Below are positions 17,852-26,807 of a stretch of DNA of 64,000 nt, one piece after another (within the stretch, counting starts at the first letter, position 1; every line of letters starts with the position of its first letter). Origin of the DNA: Oleispirillum naphthae (GTDB lineage: Bacteria > Pseudomonadota > Alphaproteobacteria > Rhodospirillales > Rhodospirillaceae); contig JAQAZG010000013.1 in NCBI GenBank assembly GCA_027864655.1, forward strand, positions 62,001-126,000, read 5' to 3'. The position numbers were made by a program, and so were the translations under genes. The notes beneath the pieces are model-generated. The model made no database searches. It was not told the DNA's origin and saw only the letters and a list, made by a program, of their open reading frames with translations.

Positions 17852-18760
17852 ATGGGCCACGAGGCCGAGCGCTTCCTCGAAATGATGCGGGCGGAGCGCG
17901 CCGCCTCGCCCCGCACCGTCGATGCCTACCGCCGCGACCTCGCCGACCTCGCCGCCGCGCTCGCGCCGCGCTCCCTCGCGGGGGCCGGTGGCGCGGACCT
18001 CAAAACCTACCTGCGCGGCCTGATGGCGCGCGGCTTCTCGCCGCGCACCCAGGCGCGCCGCCTCTCCGCCATCCGCCAGTTCTACCTTTTCCTCCAGGCC
18101 GAGGGCGAACGTGCCGACAACCCCGCCCGCCTCCTCGACTCCCCGCGCATCGGCCGCCCGCTGCCGAAATACCTCAGCGAGGGCGAGGTGGACCGCCTCA
18201 TCGCCGCGGCGCGCGCGCTCCCCGGTCCCTCCGGTCCGCGCACCGTCGCCCTCCTGGAAGTCCTTTACGCCACGGGCTTACGCGTTTCCGAACTCGTCGG
18301 CCTGCCGTTCTCCGCCGTCGCCCGCAACCCGGAGGTCCTGCTCGTCATGGGCAAGGGCCGCAAGGAACGCGCCGTGCCGCTGACCCCGGCGGCGCGCGAC
18401 GCGCTCGCCGCCTACCTGCCGCACCGCGCCGAAACCGCCCGCGGCCTGCGCGGCGGCGGCAAATGGGCCTTCCCCGGCCCAGGGCGCAGCGGCCACCTCA
18501 CCCGCGACGCCTTCTACAAGATGCTCAAGACCCTGGCGGCCAACGCAGGCATCTCCCCCTCCAAGGTTTCGCCCCACGTGCTGCGCCATTCCTTCGCCTC
18601 GCACCTCCTCGCCCACGGCGCGGACCTGCGCGCGGTGCAGAGCATGCTCGGCCACGCCGATATCGCCACCACCCAGATCTATACCCACGTCCTGGAAGAC
18701 CGCCTGCGCAGCCTCGTCGAAACCGGCCACCCCCTGGCCGGGCTGAAGCTGAAGCTGTAA
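17852..18760 (+). CDS. xerD: Site-specific tyrosine recombinase XerD
   Basis: A 302-residue tyrosine recombinase that resolves chromosome dimers at dif together with XerC. The catalytic set is complete: R144 (ATGLRVSEL), K168 (GKGRKE), H242 and R245 (HVLRHSF), H268 (LGHAD) and nucleophile Y277 (TQIYTHV). The N-terminal SAM-like core-binding domain covers ~1-100. It is assigned as XerD rather than XerC from the ALRAVQ-type C-terminal sequence and its position next to aroK/aroB. Its TAA stop overlaps the first bases of repeat copy B. Confidence 0.9.
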   Translation: MGHEAERFLEMMRAERAASPRTVDAYRRDLADLAAALAPRSLAGAGGADLKTYLRGLMARGFSPRTQARRLSAIRQFYLFLQAEGERADNPARLLDSPRIGRPLPKYLSEGEVDRLIAAARALPGPSGPRTVALLEVLYATGLRVSELVGLPFSAVARNPEVLLVMGKGRKERAVPLTPAARDALAAYLPHRAETARGLRGGGKWAFPGPGRSGHLTRDAFYKMLKTLAANAGISPSKVSPHVLRHSFASHLLAHGADLRAVQSMLGHADIATTQIYTHVLEDRLRSLVETGHPLAGLKLKL

Positions 18761-18933
18761 AACCAGGCCGGGCTCCGCCCGGACCCCATAACTTCGAGTT
18801 TTTGCGCGTAGCGCGATAGAGCCATCACGCGGCGTGACGGTTATGGCCGCTTACGCGGCGAAAAACCGGTTATGGGGTCATGGGGCCTCCCGGCCCCTTG
18901 CGGGTCCAGGGCGGAGCCCTGGCCTGGTTTTTA
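18759..18933 (-). repeat. Dispersed intergenic repeat, copy B
   Basis: 'Minus' orientation, core TCACGCGGCGTGA at 18825-18837. The terminal arms are inverted copies, AAAACCAGGCC at the left and GGCCTGGTTTT at the right. The left arm overlaps the xerD TAA and the right arm overlaps the gluQ TAA, so the element fills the entire gap between two convergent genes. Confidence 0.9.
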
Positions 18934-19779
18934 CCCCGCCCACCCGATCAGCGCCTTTACCTCTTCGGGCGTTGCGCCCGCGTCGCGCAGGCTGGACAGC
19001 GTCGGCGCGCCGGTGCGTTTGGCGAGGCGGTGGCCGGAGGCGTCGGCGAGCAGACGGTGGTGCCGCCATTCGGGAGTGGGGAGGTTGAGGAGGTATTGGA
19101 GGAGGCGGTGGACGTGGGTGGCGGGGAGGAGGTCTTCGCCGCGGGTGACGCAGGTGATGCCTTGCGCCGCGTCGTCGAGGGCGACGGCGAGGTGGTAGCT
19201 CGCCGGGGTGTCGCGGCGGGCGAGGACGACGTCGCCGAAGATCTCCGGCGTGGCGGTTCGGCTGCCGCGGTCGCGGTCGTGCCAGGCGAGGCGTGGGGCG
19301 CGGGCGAGCGCCTTTCCCATGTCGAGCCGCCAGGCGTGGGGGGCTCCGGCGGCGATGCGGCGGGCGGCCTCCTCGCTGGGGAGGCCGCGGCAGGTTCCGG
19401 GGTAGAGCGGGCCGTCGGGACCGTGGGGGGCGGAGGCGGAGGCGGCGATTTCACGGGCGATGTCGGCGCGGGAACAGAAGCAGGGGTAGAGCAGGCCCTC
19501 GGCCTTGAGGCTATCGAGGGCGCGGGCATAGGTTCCCATGCGTGCGGACTGCCGCCACACCGGGGCGGGCCAGGCGAGGCCGAGCCAGGCGAGATCGGCG
19601 AAGATGCCTTCGACGAAGGGTTCGCGGCAGCGGGTGGAATCGATGTCCTCGATGCGCAGCAGGAAGCTGCCCTCGGGACCCGCCTCGCGCGCCGCGAACA
19701 GGGCGGAGAGCGCGTGCCCGGGGTGGAGCGGACCGGTGGGGCTGGGGGCGAAGCGGGTGGTCTCGGCGCGGCGTGTCAT
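18931..19779 (-). CDS. gluQ: Glutamyl-Q tRNA(Asp) synthetase
   Basis: A 282-residue truncated GluRS paralogue that attaches glutamate to the queuosine base at position 34 of tRNA-Asp. The class I signature is FAPSPTGPLHPGHALSA with the HIGH-like HPGH, and the KMSKS-like loop is RLAKRTGA. The zinc-site cysteines appear in YPCFCSR and YPGTCRG. It lacks the anticodon-binding domain of GluRS, as expected. The ATG at 19779 (MTRRAETTRFAPS) is preferred to one 12 codons upstream. tRNA-Asp(GTC), the substrate, is encoded at 41126. Confidence 0.95.
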   Translation of the reverse strand: MTRRAETTRFAPSPTGPLHPGHALSALFAAREAGPEGSFLLRIEDIDSTRCREPFVEGIFADLAWLGLAWPAPVWRQSARMGTYARALDSLKAEGLLYPCFCSRADIAREIAASASAPHGPDGPLYPGTCRGLPSEEAARRIAAGAPHAWRLDMGKALARAPRLAWHDRDRGSRTATPEIFGDVVLARRDTPASYHLAVALDDAAQGITCVTRGEDLLPATHVHRLLQYLLNLPTPEWRHHRLLADASGHRLAKRTGAPTLSSLRDAGATPEEVKALIGWAG

Positions 19780-19947
19780 TGCACCGGCATAGCCGATTTT
19801 CCATCGGTATCGCAACGGCCTGCGGGACAGGTGCGACCGTCACAATCCTGTGATGCAAGATCAAGGGGTTTCTGCTATATCTGGACACCAGATGTCGTGC
19901 CCCATGTGGCGACATGGCGTGCGGCTTTCCGACCGTAGGAGGTTCCG

Positions 19948-20508
19948 GTGACCTTCGATGGGGATTTCGCCCCGGCCCTGGTGCTGAATGCGGACTTCCG
20001 TCCGCTGAGCTATTTTCCGTTGTCGCTTTGGTCCTGGCAGGAAGCGATCAAGGCGGTCGTGTCCGATCGGGTGCAGGTTCTCTCCGAATACGACACGGTG
20101 GTGCGCTCCCCCAGCCAGTCGATGCGTCTGCCCAGCGTGATCGCGCTCAGGGACTACGTGCCCACGGTGCGGCGTCCGGCGTTCACCCGCTTCAACGTGT
20201 TCCTGCGCGACCGCTTCTGCTGCCAGTATTGCGGCCGGCGTTTCCCCACCCAGGACCTGACTTTCGACCACGTGATGCCGCGTTCCCGCGGCGGGCGGAC
20301 GAGTTGGGAAAACGTGGTCACCGCCTGCCAGTCGTGCAACCTGGCGAAGGCGGACCACCTGCCGAACCGCCCCGGCTTCCGCCCATGGCGCATGCCCGAG
20401 ATGCCGACCACCTTCGAATTGCAGGAAATCGGCCGTTCCTTCCCGCCGCACCACCTGCACAAGAGCTGGTGCGACTTTTTATACTGGGATACGGAACTCG
20501 AGGATTAG
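19948..20508 (+). CDS. HNH endonuclease family protein
   Basis: A 186-residue protein with the HNH fold. Two zinc pairs (CQYCGRRF and ACQSCNLAK) flank the core FDHVMPRSRGGRTSWENVV, in which the DH supplies the catalytic His and N the middle HNH residue. The N-terminal ALVLNADFRPLSYFPLSLW is typical of a widely conserved, chromosomally encoded HNH subfamily whose cellular role is not settled. It starts at GTG with a strong TAGGAGG. No methylase or phage gene is adjacent, so it is not an obvious restriction or homing enzyme. Confidence 0.9.
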   Translation: MTFDGDFAPALVLNADFRPLSYFPLSLWSWQEAIKAVVSDRVQVLSEYDTVVRSPSQSMRLPSVIALRDYVPTVRRPAFTRFNVFLRDRFCCQYCGRRFPTQDLTFDHVMPRSRGGRTSWENVVTACQSCNLAKADHLPNRPGFRPWRMPEMPTTFELQEIGRSFPPHHLHKSWCDFLYWDTELED

Positions 20509-20518
20509 CGCCGGTAGA

Positions 20519-20676
20519 ATCAGCTCAGGGGCGCTGCCCCCGGCCCCCAACTTTTTTCGCCGCGCAGCGGCAGACAACCGCCACGCCGCGTGATGGCTTT
20601 ATCGCGCTGCGCGCAAAACCGAAAGTTAGGGGGTGCGCGAGGGGTCTAAGACCCCTCGCAAAGTTTTGGTTTTCAG
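20519..20676 (+). repeat. Dispersed intergenic repeat, copy C
   Basis: 'Plus' orientation. The core at 20581-20593 reads CCACGCCGCGTGA, one mismatch from the consensus, followed by TGGCTTTATCGCGC. The preceding half has the shared TTTTTCGCCGCGCAGCGGC. The right end has hairpin GAGGGGTC-TAA-GACCCCTC and AAGTTTTGGTTTT. It lies between the convergent HNH and dsbB genes. Confidence 0.85.
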
Positions 20677-20677
20677 C

Positions 20678-21193
20678 CTAGCCCCGCGGGTAGAAGCGGC
20701 GTTCGCGCCAGAGGCGGCGTTCCGAGGCGAGGATCAGGCACAACAGCGTCAGCCCGGACGAGGCGATCAGGTTGTAGGCGGTGAGCGACAGGCCGAAGAG
20801 GGTCCACGGCACCGCGTCGCAGCGCACGGTGGGTTTGACGGAGAGCGCCTTTTCCATGTCGGCGAGGGTGAGCGTGGCGGTTTCGCCGGTGCAGCCCTGG
20901 CTGCCCGCCCACCAGGCTTGCTCCACGCCGACGTGATAGAGGGCGAGCGCCGCGCCCGCGGCGAAGATCGCGGCGCAGATGAGGACCACGGTGCGCCGCC
21001 GCGCCGGGGCGAGCGGCATTGCCGTGCCGAACAGGGCGAAGCCGGTGGTCAGCGCATAGGGCACCCGCTGGTAGGTGCAGAGCACGCAGGGGTCGATGCC
21101 GAAGACGTATTGCATCACGAAGGCGGCGGCGAGGATGCCGAGGCTGGTGACGGCGAGGAAGAGGCAGACGCGGATATCCGGGGAACGGGGCAT
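20678..21193 (-). CDS. dsbB: Disulfide bond formation protein DsbB family
   Basis: A 171-residue inner membrane protein with four predicted helices. The first redox pair C36/C39 (PCVLCTYQR) lies after helix 1, and the second pair C101 and C125 lies in the longer periplasmic loop, as in DsbB. It passes electrons from DsbA to quinone, reoxidising DsbA. No dsbA is adjacent. The YqaA/DedA gene ends 19 bp upstream, so the two are likely co-transcribed. Confidence 0.9.
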   Translation of the reverse strand: MPRSPDIRVCLFLAVTSLGILAAAFVMQYVFGIDPCVLCTYQRVPYALTTGFALFGTAMPLAPARRRTVVLICAAIFAAGAALALYHVGVEQAWWAGSQGCTGETATLTLADMEKALSVKPTVRCDAVPWTLFGLSLTAYNLIASSGLTLLCLILASERRLWRERRFYPRG

Positions 21194-21212
21194 CGGGCTT
21201 TCGGGGTTGAGG

Positions 21213-21797
21213 TCAGACCGCCAAATACTTAAGGGCGACGAACCCGCCGATCAACAGCACGAAGAACAGGGTGGCGAGCTTGCCGAGGTGCGCCTCGATG
21301 AATCCGCGGATCGGATCGCCGAACTTCCACAACAGCGCGGCGACGAGGAAGAAGCGCAGCCCCCGCGCCAGCACCGAGGCGATGGCGAAGACGAAGGGGT
21401 TGAGCGCGGTCAAGCCGCTGGCGATGGTGATCACCTTGTAGGGGAAGGGGGTGACCCCCGCGCCGAAGACGATCCACGCGCCCCAGTGATTGTAGAGCGC
21501 CTGGAAGGACTCGAACTTGTCCATGTAGCCGTAGAAGGCGAGAATCGGCCGCGCCACCTGGTCGAACAGGAACAGCCCGATGGCGTATCCGGCGAAGCCG
21601 CCGATGACGCTGGCGACGGTGCAGACCAAGGCGATGCGCCAGGCGCGGTGCCGTGCCGCCAGCACCATGGGGATGATCAGCACGTCGGGCGGAATGGGAA
21701 AGACCGAGCTTTCGACGAAGGCGACGACGGCGAGCGTCGCCATGGCGTGCGGGGTGGCGGCTTGCGCCATGGTCCAGTCGTAGAGACGTCGCAGCAT
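21213..21797 (-). CDS. YqaA-type DedA/VTT-domain membrane protein
   Basis: A 194-residue integral membrane protein with five to six hydrophobic stretches. FVESSVFPIPPDVLIIPMVL and the GAGVTPFPYKVITIASG re-entrant segment are hallmarks of the DedA/VTT fold in its YqaA branch. DedA proteins are linked to lipid carrier and phospholipid translocation, but YqaA itself has no firm substrate. It is placed between the TSUP permease and dsbB on the same strand. Confidence 0.88.
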   Translation of the reverse strand: MLRRLYDWTMAQAATPHAMATLAVVAFVESSVFPIPPDVLIIPMVLAARHRAWRIALVCTVASVIGGFAGYAIGLFLFDQVARPILAFYGYMDKFESFQALYNHWGAWIVFGAGVTPFPYKVITIASGLTALNPFVFAIASVLARGLRFFLVAALLWKFGDPIRGFIEAHLGKLATLFFVLLIGGFVALKYLAV

Positions 21798-21862
21798 GAT
21801 GGCCTTCGCGGCGGAAAAAACCGGCTCGTGTGTAGCAGGCGGCGCGGGGCGCGTCTACAGGA

Positions 21863-22624
21863 TCAGAAGAGGACGCGGCGGATCATGTTGAGGCCGACGA
21901 TCAGCAGCATCGCGCCGACCAGGGTCATGAAGCGCTCCTGCGGAATGCGGTCGCGCAGGCGCTTGCCGATCGCCATGGCGCAGCCCACCACCCCCCATCC
22001 GGCGGCGGAGAGCGCCCACACCGAGGGCGGCGCGAAACCGGAGACCGCGAGGCCGAAAAACAGCGGCGCTTCGCCGACCAGGAAGATCACGCCCATGGTG
22101 CGCACGAAGGCGGTCTTGTCGAGGCGCAGGCTGAACAGGTAGGGCACCACGGTCGGCGCGAAGAAGCTGCTCATCCCGCCGACCAGGCCGGAGACGAGGC
22201 CGATGGCGGGGCGCAGCCGCCGGTCCACGCCGGAGGGGATCGTGGGCTTCCACCCCGCCAGGGTGGACACCGCGAACAGGCTGACCAGGCTGCCGAGGAT
22301 GATCGCGGCATAGGCGGTGGGAATGGAGGTGATGAGCAGCGCGCCGACGGTGCTGCCCAGGAACATCGGGATCAGCAGCGCGCGGAAGGCGGCGGCGGTC
22401 TCCAGCAGGCTGCCGCCGACGCGCGCCTGCAGGAAGTTGGCCCCCATGATCGGCAGGATCATCGTGGCGATGGCGGAGCGCGGGTCGATCACCGTGGAGA
22501 TGATCGGCACCGCGATCATCGGCAGGCCCATGCCGACGGTGCCCTTGACGGTGCCGCCGACGGCGAAGGCGAGTGCGATGACGGCGAGGTCGGCGGCGCT
22601 CAGGTCTCCGAAGAGGAAGTCCAC
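21863..22624 (-). CDS. Sulfite exporter TauE/SafE (TSUP) family permease
   Basis: A 253-residue membrane protein of the TSUP family with about eight hydrophobic helices. The repeated family pattern GGTVKGTVGMGLPMIAVPII in the first half and GLVGGMSSFFAPTVVPYLF in the second is clear. TSUP members export sulfite, sulfonates or other small anions; the substrate cannot be read here. No ATG is available at the N-terminus, so the GTG at 22624 is proposed. It lies inside the 3' end of the upstream aminopeptidase gene (25-bp overlap), suggesting translational coupling. Confidence 0.85.
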   Translation of the reverse strand: MDFLFGDLSAADLAVIALAFAVGGTVKGTVGMGLPMIAVPIISTVIDPRSAIATMILPIMGANFLQARVGGSLLETAAAFRALLIPMFLGSTVGALLITSIPTAYAAIILGSLVSLFAVSTLAGWKPTIPSGVDRRLRPAIGLVSGLVGGMSSFFAPTVVPYLFSLRLDKTAFVRTMGVIFLVGEAPLFFGLAVSGFAPPSVWALSAAGWGVVGCAMAIGKRLRDRIPQERFMTLVGAMLLIVGLNMIRRVLF

Positions 22625-24093
22625 GGGGTTGTCTCCAGGTTTTGGATCAGGGCGTCGAGCAGCCGCACGCCGAAGCCGCGCGGTCCGCCGCGTTCCTGTT
22701 CGGTTTCCGCGGGCGCGTCGGCCGCGCCCGCGATGTCGAGGTGCGCCCACGGCGTTTCCGCGGCGAAGCGGGAGAGGAAGCCCGCGGCGTGCAGCGCGTC
22801 GGGCGCCGTGCCCCAGGCGCAGTTCTTGACGTCGGCGATGGTGGAGGAGAGCGCGTCGTCGTCGGCTCCGGGCAGCGGCAGCCGCCACACCGGCTCGCGG
22901 CTCGCGGCGGCGGCGGCGGCGATGCGCGCGGCCGCGGCGTCGCGGTTGGCGAACAGCCCGGCGTGCCAGGCCCCGAGGGTGCGCACCACCGCACCGGTCA
23001 GCGTGGCGAGATCGACCATCAGGAAGGGGGCGAACGCCTGCCGCGCATAGGCCAGCGCATCGGCCAGCACCAGGCGGCCCTCGGCGTCGGTATCGACGAT
23101 TTCCACGGTGGAGCCGTCATGCGCGGCGATCACGTCGCCGGGGCGCGCGGCATTGCCGGAAACCGCGTTTTCCGCCACCGCCAGCAGGCCGACGACGGGC
23201 AGCGGCGATTTGCGTTCCGCCGCGGCGCGCACCGCGCCGAGCACGGCGGCGGCCCCCGCCATGTCGCCCTTCATCTCCTCCATGCGGTCCGCGGGCTTGA
23301 TCGAGATGCCGCCGGTGTCGAAGACGATGCCCTTGCCGACCAGCGCCAGCGGCGCGGCCTTGGGGTCCGCCCCCGGCCAGGCGAGCACGATGAGGCGCGG
23401 CGGCCGCGCCGAGCCGCGCCCCACCGCGTGGATCAGCGCCAGGCGGCTTTCCAAAAGCGCCTCCCCGGCGATGGTGGAGACGCGCACGCCGAGGGGGGCG
23501 AGGCTCTCCGCCGCCGCCTGCATCTCGTCGGGGCCGAGGCGGTTGGCCGGTTCGTCGGCGAGGCGGCGCGCCCACAGCGCGGCCTCGACGGCGGGGCCGA
23601 GTCTTTCCCACGCGGCTTCCGCCGCGGCGGGGTTGGTGGAGAGGATCACCGCCTCGCGGGGGCGGGCGGCGGGGTCGGCAAACGGGTCCTTCACCCGGCT
23701 TTTCAGCGAGAGGCGCGGCTCGACGCGCAGCGCCAGCCCGGCGGCGAGCGCCGCCGCGGTCTCGGGGAAGAGGTCGGCATCGACGAACACCCGGCGCACC
23801 CCGGGCCGCGCCGCCGCCGCGCCGATGCGCCGTCCCAGCGCCTCCGCCGCCGCGGCGGTGAAGTCCGCCGGGTTGCCCAGGTCCGCCGCGCCGGTGAAGC
23901 CGCAGGGACCGATCGCGGCGGGGTGGAGAAGGCCGCCCGGCGCGGGTTTCTTCGGCACGCCTGCGGGGCGCGCGGCGGAGCCGCGCACCGCCGGGCGCTT
24001 GCGTGTCCCGGCGATCCAGGCGTCGGCGGCGCCGAGGGGAAGGGTCCGCCACGGCGCCGCGTCGTTCCGTCCGGCGAAGCGGATGCGGATCAT
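22600..24093 (-). CDS. M17 leucyl aminopeptidase family protein (second paralogue)
   Basis: A 497-residue cytosolic metallopeptidase of the PepA family. The two-zinc centre is intact: VGKGIVFDTGGISIKP gives the Lys and Asp ligands plus catalytic Lys, KGDM the next Asp, and DTDAEGRL the Asp and Glu ligands with the bicarbonate-binding Arg. The C-terminal catalytic half aligns well with the adjacent pepA, while the first ~150 residues are diverged and Ala-rich. Its ATG overlaps the pepA stop (ATGA). Two active-looking M17 genes in tandem suggest duplication with N-terminal specialisation, since this domain shapes the substrate entrance and DNA binding. Confidence 0.92.
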   Translation of the reverse strand: MIRIRFAGRNDAAPWRTLPLGAADAWIAGTRKRPAVRGSAARPAGVPKKPAPGGLLHPAAIGPCGFTGAADLGNPADFTAAAAEALGRRIGAAAARPGVRRVFVDADLFPETAAALAAGLALRVEPRLSLKSRVKDPFADPAARPREAVILSTNPAAAEAAWERLGPAVEAALWARRLADEPANRLGPDEMQAAAESLAPLGVRVSTIAGEALLESRLALIHAVGRGSARPPRLIVLAWPGADPKAAPLALVGKGIVFDTGGISIKPADRMEEMKGDMAGAAAVLGAVRAAAERKSPLPVVGLLAVAENAVSGNAARPGDVIAAHDGSTVEIVDTDAEGRLVLADALAYARQAFAPFLMVDLATLTGAVVRTLGAWHAGLFANRDAAAARIAAAAAASREPVWRLPLPGADDDALSSTIADVKNCAWGTAPDALHAAGFLSRFAAETPWAHLDIAGAADAPAETEQERGGPRGFGVRLLDALIQNLETTPWTSSSET

Positions 24094-25622
24094 TTCCGGG
24101 CTTTTCTCGCCGGAGCCTTGGGCGCGGGGGCCGCCTCATAGGCGGCGGCGATAAGGCGCTCCAGCAGGCGCACGCCGAAGCCGGAAGCGCCCTTCGGCAC
24201 GGTGCCCTTGGCCTTCTTGGTCCAGGCGACGCCCGCGATGTCGAGGTGCGCCCAGGCGGTGCCCTCCCGGACGAAGCGTTGCAGGAACTGCGCCGCGGTG
24301 ATCGCCCCTGCCTCGCGGCCGCCGGTGTTCTTCATGTCGGCGATGTCGGAGTCGATCTGCTTGTCGTAGGCCTCGCCCAGCGGCAGCCGCCACAGCGGTT
24401 CGCCCACCTCGGCTCCCGCGGCGGCGAGCGCGGCGGCGAGCGCGTCGTCGTTGGAGAAGAGCCCCGCATGCTCGGAACCGAGCGCGATGACGCACGCCCC
24501 GGTGAGGGTGGCGAGGTCGATCACCGCCTTGGGGTGGAAGGTCTCCTGCACGTACCACAGCGCATCGGCGAGCACCAGGCGGCCCTCCGCGTCGGTGTTG
24601 ATCACCTCGATGGTCTGGCCGGACATCGAGGTCACCACGTCGCCGGGGCGCTGCGCCGCGCCCGAGGGCATGTTCTCCACCAAGCCGAGGATGCCGACCA
24701 CGTTCACCCGCGCCTTGCGGCGGGCGAGGATCTGCAACAGGCCGGTGGTCACCGCCGCGCCGCTCATGTCGGTCTTCATTTCTTCCATGTTGGCGGCTGG
24801 CTTGATCGAGATGCCGCCGGAGTCGAAGCATACGCCCTTGCCGACGATGGCGACCGGCGGTTCGTCCTTTTCGCCGCCCTGCCAGCGCAGCACCACGAGC
24901 TGGGAGTCCCGCTCCGAGCCCTGGCCGACGCCGAGGAGCGCGCCCATGCCGAGCTTGGCCATCTCCTTCTCGCCGAGCACGGTGACCTCGACGCCGTCCT
25001 TTTCCAGGCCCTTGGCGACCTTGGCGAAAAGCTCCGGCGAGAGCACGTTGGCGGGTTCGGAGACGAGGTCGCGGGTCAGGCCGACGCCGTCGGCGACCGC
25101 CGACATCGGCAGGAAGGCGGTCTTGGCGGCGGCGAAGTCGTCCAGCCGCACGGTGAGGTCGGAGACGCTGGGCTTGTCTTCCGGCTTCTGCCTGGTGCGG
25201 TAGAGGTCGAAGCGGTAGGAGGCGAGCGCCGCGCCGAGCGCCGCGTGCGCCGCGAGCATGGCGGCGGAGGCCTTGGTCTTGGCGATCGCGTCCACGGAGA
25301 TGGTCAACTCCGCGGCGCGGGCCTTTTCCGCCGCCGCCTGCGCCGCCGCGCCGAAGGATTCCATGCGGCGGGCGTCGATTCCCTCCGCCTTGCCGAGGCC
25401 GATCAGCACGATGCAATCGGCGGAAACCCCGGCGGGGGCGACGACGGAAAGCGTCTGCTCCGCCTTGCCGGAGAAGCGCGCCGCGGCGATGGCGCGGGTG
25501 AGCGCGCCGCCGCAGGCTTCATCGACGGTCTGGGCGCTGGGGGTGAGGATGCCGGTCTCGAGAACGCCGACGGCAAGGCACCCGGCTTTCGGCAGTCCGG
25601 GCTTGGCGAAGGTGACTTTCAT
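24090..25622 (-). CDS. pepA: Leucyl aminopeptidase (cytosol aminopeptidase, M17)
   Basis: A 510-residue hexameric zinc aminopeptidase that releases N-terminal residues from peptides. Active-site segments are VGKGVCFDSGGISIKP, KTDMSGAA and the family signature NTDAEGRLVLADAL. AAGGAATC sits 10 bp upstream of the ATG. It is the first of two overlapping M17 genes and lies 93 bp downstream of amrS. In E. coli PepA is also a Xer accessory DNA-binding protein; xerD is about 6 kb away here, but whether this protein binds DNA cannot be said. Confidence 0.96.
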   Translation of the reverse strand: MKVTFAKPGLPKAGCLAVGVLETGILTPSAQTVDEACGGALTRAIAAARFSGKAEQTLSVVAPAGVSADCIVLIGLGKAEGIDARRMESFGAAAQAAAEKARAAELTISVDAIAKTKASAAMLAAHAALGAALASYRFDLYRTRQKPEDKPSVSDLTVRLDDFAAAKTAFLPMSAVADGVGLTRDLVSEPANVLSPELFAKVAKGLEKDGVEVTVLGEKEMAKLGMGALLGVGQGSERDSQLVVLRWQGGEKDEPPVAIVGKGVCFDSGGISIKPAANMEEMKTDMSGAAVTTGLLQILARRKARVNVVGILGLVENMPSGAAQRPGDVVTSMSGQTIEVINTDAEGRLVLADALWYVQETFHPKAVIDLATLTGACVIALGSEHAGLFSNDDALAAALAAAGAEVGEPLWRLPLGEAYDKQIDSDIADMKNTGGREAGAITAAQFLQRFVREGTAWAHLDIAGVAWTKKAKGTVPKGASGFGVRLLERLIAAAYEAAPAPKAPARKARK

Positions 25623-25715
25623 GCGGAAGATTCCTTAAGACAACGGGCGCGGAAGCGCCGCGGAAGGTCGATGGTTTCGATATTGCCCGGAACCGCATGC
25701 GGTGCAAGGCATTGC

Positions 25716-26807
25716 TCAGGTTTTTCGGCACGGCCGGCGGCGGATAGGCATCTCCACGGGTTCGCGCCGCCGCCCCCAGGTGCCGGGCGGTCCGTCGAAG
25801 ACGCCGGGCAGGCGCGTGCCGCAACGCACGCAACGGCCGGAAGCGTCGAGGCCGTAGCCCTCGATCTCGTACCAGTCGCGGCGGATCGCCGCCGCGCCGC
25901 AGCCGGGGCAGAACGTGGCGTCGCCCTCCGCATCGTGGACGTTGCCGGTGTAGACGAAGCGCAGGCCCTCGGCCATGGCGATGCCGCGGGCGCGGGCCAG
26001 CGCCGCGGGCGGCGTCGGCGGCACTTGCATCATCCGGTGGGCAGGGTGGAAGGCGGAGAGGTGCAGCGGCACGTCGGGGGAAAGCTCGGCGGCGATCCAG
26101 GCGGCCATCGCCGCGATCTCCGCGTCGGAATCGTTGTGGCCGGGGATGACCAGGGTGGTGATCTCGAGCCAGGTCGCGGTCTCGCGGGCGATGAAGCGCA
26201 GCGCCTCCTTCACCGGGGCGAGGCGCGCGCCGCAGACGCGGGCGTAGAACGCCTCGGTGAAGGCCTTGAGGTCCACGTTCACCGCGTCGAAGGCGGGGAA
26301 GAATTCCGCCGCCGCGGCGGGGGTGATGTAGCCCGCGGTCACCGCCACGCTGCGCACCTGCGCGGCGCGGCAGGCGGCGGCGACGTCGAGGACGAATTCC
26401 AGCGCGACGATCGGCTCGTTGTAGGTCACCGCGACGGCGCGGCAGCCCTTGTGCGCCGCGGCATAGGCGATGTCCTCCGGCGTCACCTCCGGGCTCAGGC
26501 GTCCGGTTTCCCGCGCGCGGGAGATCTCCCAGTTCTGGCAGCAGGCGCAGGCGAGATTGCACCCCGCGCCGCCGAAGGAGAGAATCGGCGAACCGGGGAG
26601 GAAGTGGTTGAGCGGCTTCTTCTCCACCGGGTCGATGCAGAAGCCGGAGGAGCGCCCGTAGGTGAGAAGCTCCATCCGCCCGCCCGCGTTGGCGCGCGCG
26701 AAGCAGGCGCCGTGCCCGCCGGGGGCGATGACGCAACCGCGCGGGCACAGATCGCAGGCGATGGAGCCGCCCTCGCCGGTCGGATGCCAATAGCGGGCCG
26801 CCGACAT
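25716..26807 (-). CDS. amrS: AmmeMemoRadiSam system radical SAM enzyme
   Basis: A 363-residue radical SAM protein. The cluster-binding cysteines are in GCNLACACCQNW (Cx3Cx2C). Extra Cys pairs occur at the N-terminus (CDLCPRGC) and in a C-terminal zinc-ribbon-like region (FCPGCGAA and RCVRCGTR). The sequence resembles pyruvate-formate-lyase activating enzymes, but the flanking AmrB-AmrA gene identifies the AmmeMemoRadiSam set. The substrate is unknown. The ATG at 26807 has GGGAGG 6-7 bp before it; the ATG 6 codons upstream does not. It is divergent from amrBA with a shared AT-rich gap. Confidence 0.93.
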   Translation of the reverse strand: MSAARYWHPTGEGGSIACDLCPRGCVIAPGGHGACFARANAGGRMELLTYGRSSGFCIDPVEKKPLNHFLPGSPILSFGGAGCNLACACCQNWEISRARETGRLSPEVTPEDIAYAAAHKGCRAVAVTYNEPIVALEFVLDVAAACRAAQVRSVAVTAGYITPAAAAEFFPAFDAVNVDLKAFTEAFYARVCGARLAPVKEALRFIARETATWLEITTLVIPGHNDSDAEIAAMAAWIAAELSPDVPLHLSAFHPAHRMMQVPPTPPAALARARGIAMAEGLRFVYTGNVHDAEGDATFCPGCGAAAIRRDWYEIEGYGLDASGRCVRCGTRLPGVFDGPPGTWGRRREPVEMPIRRRPCRKT

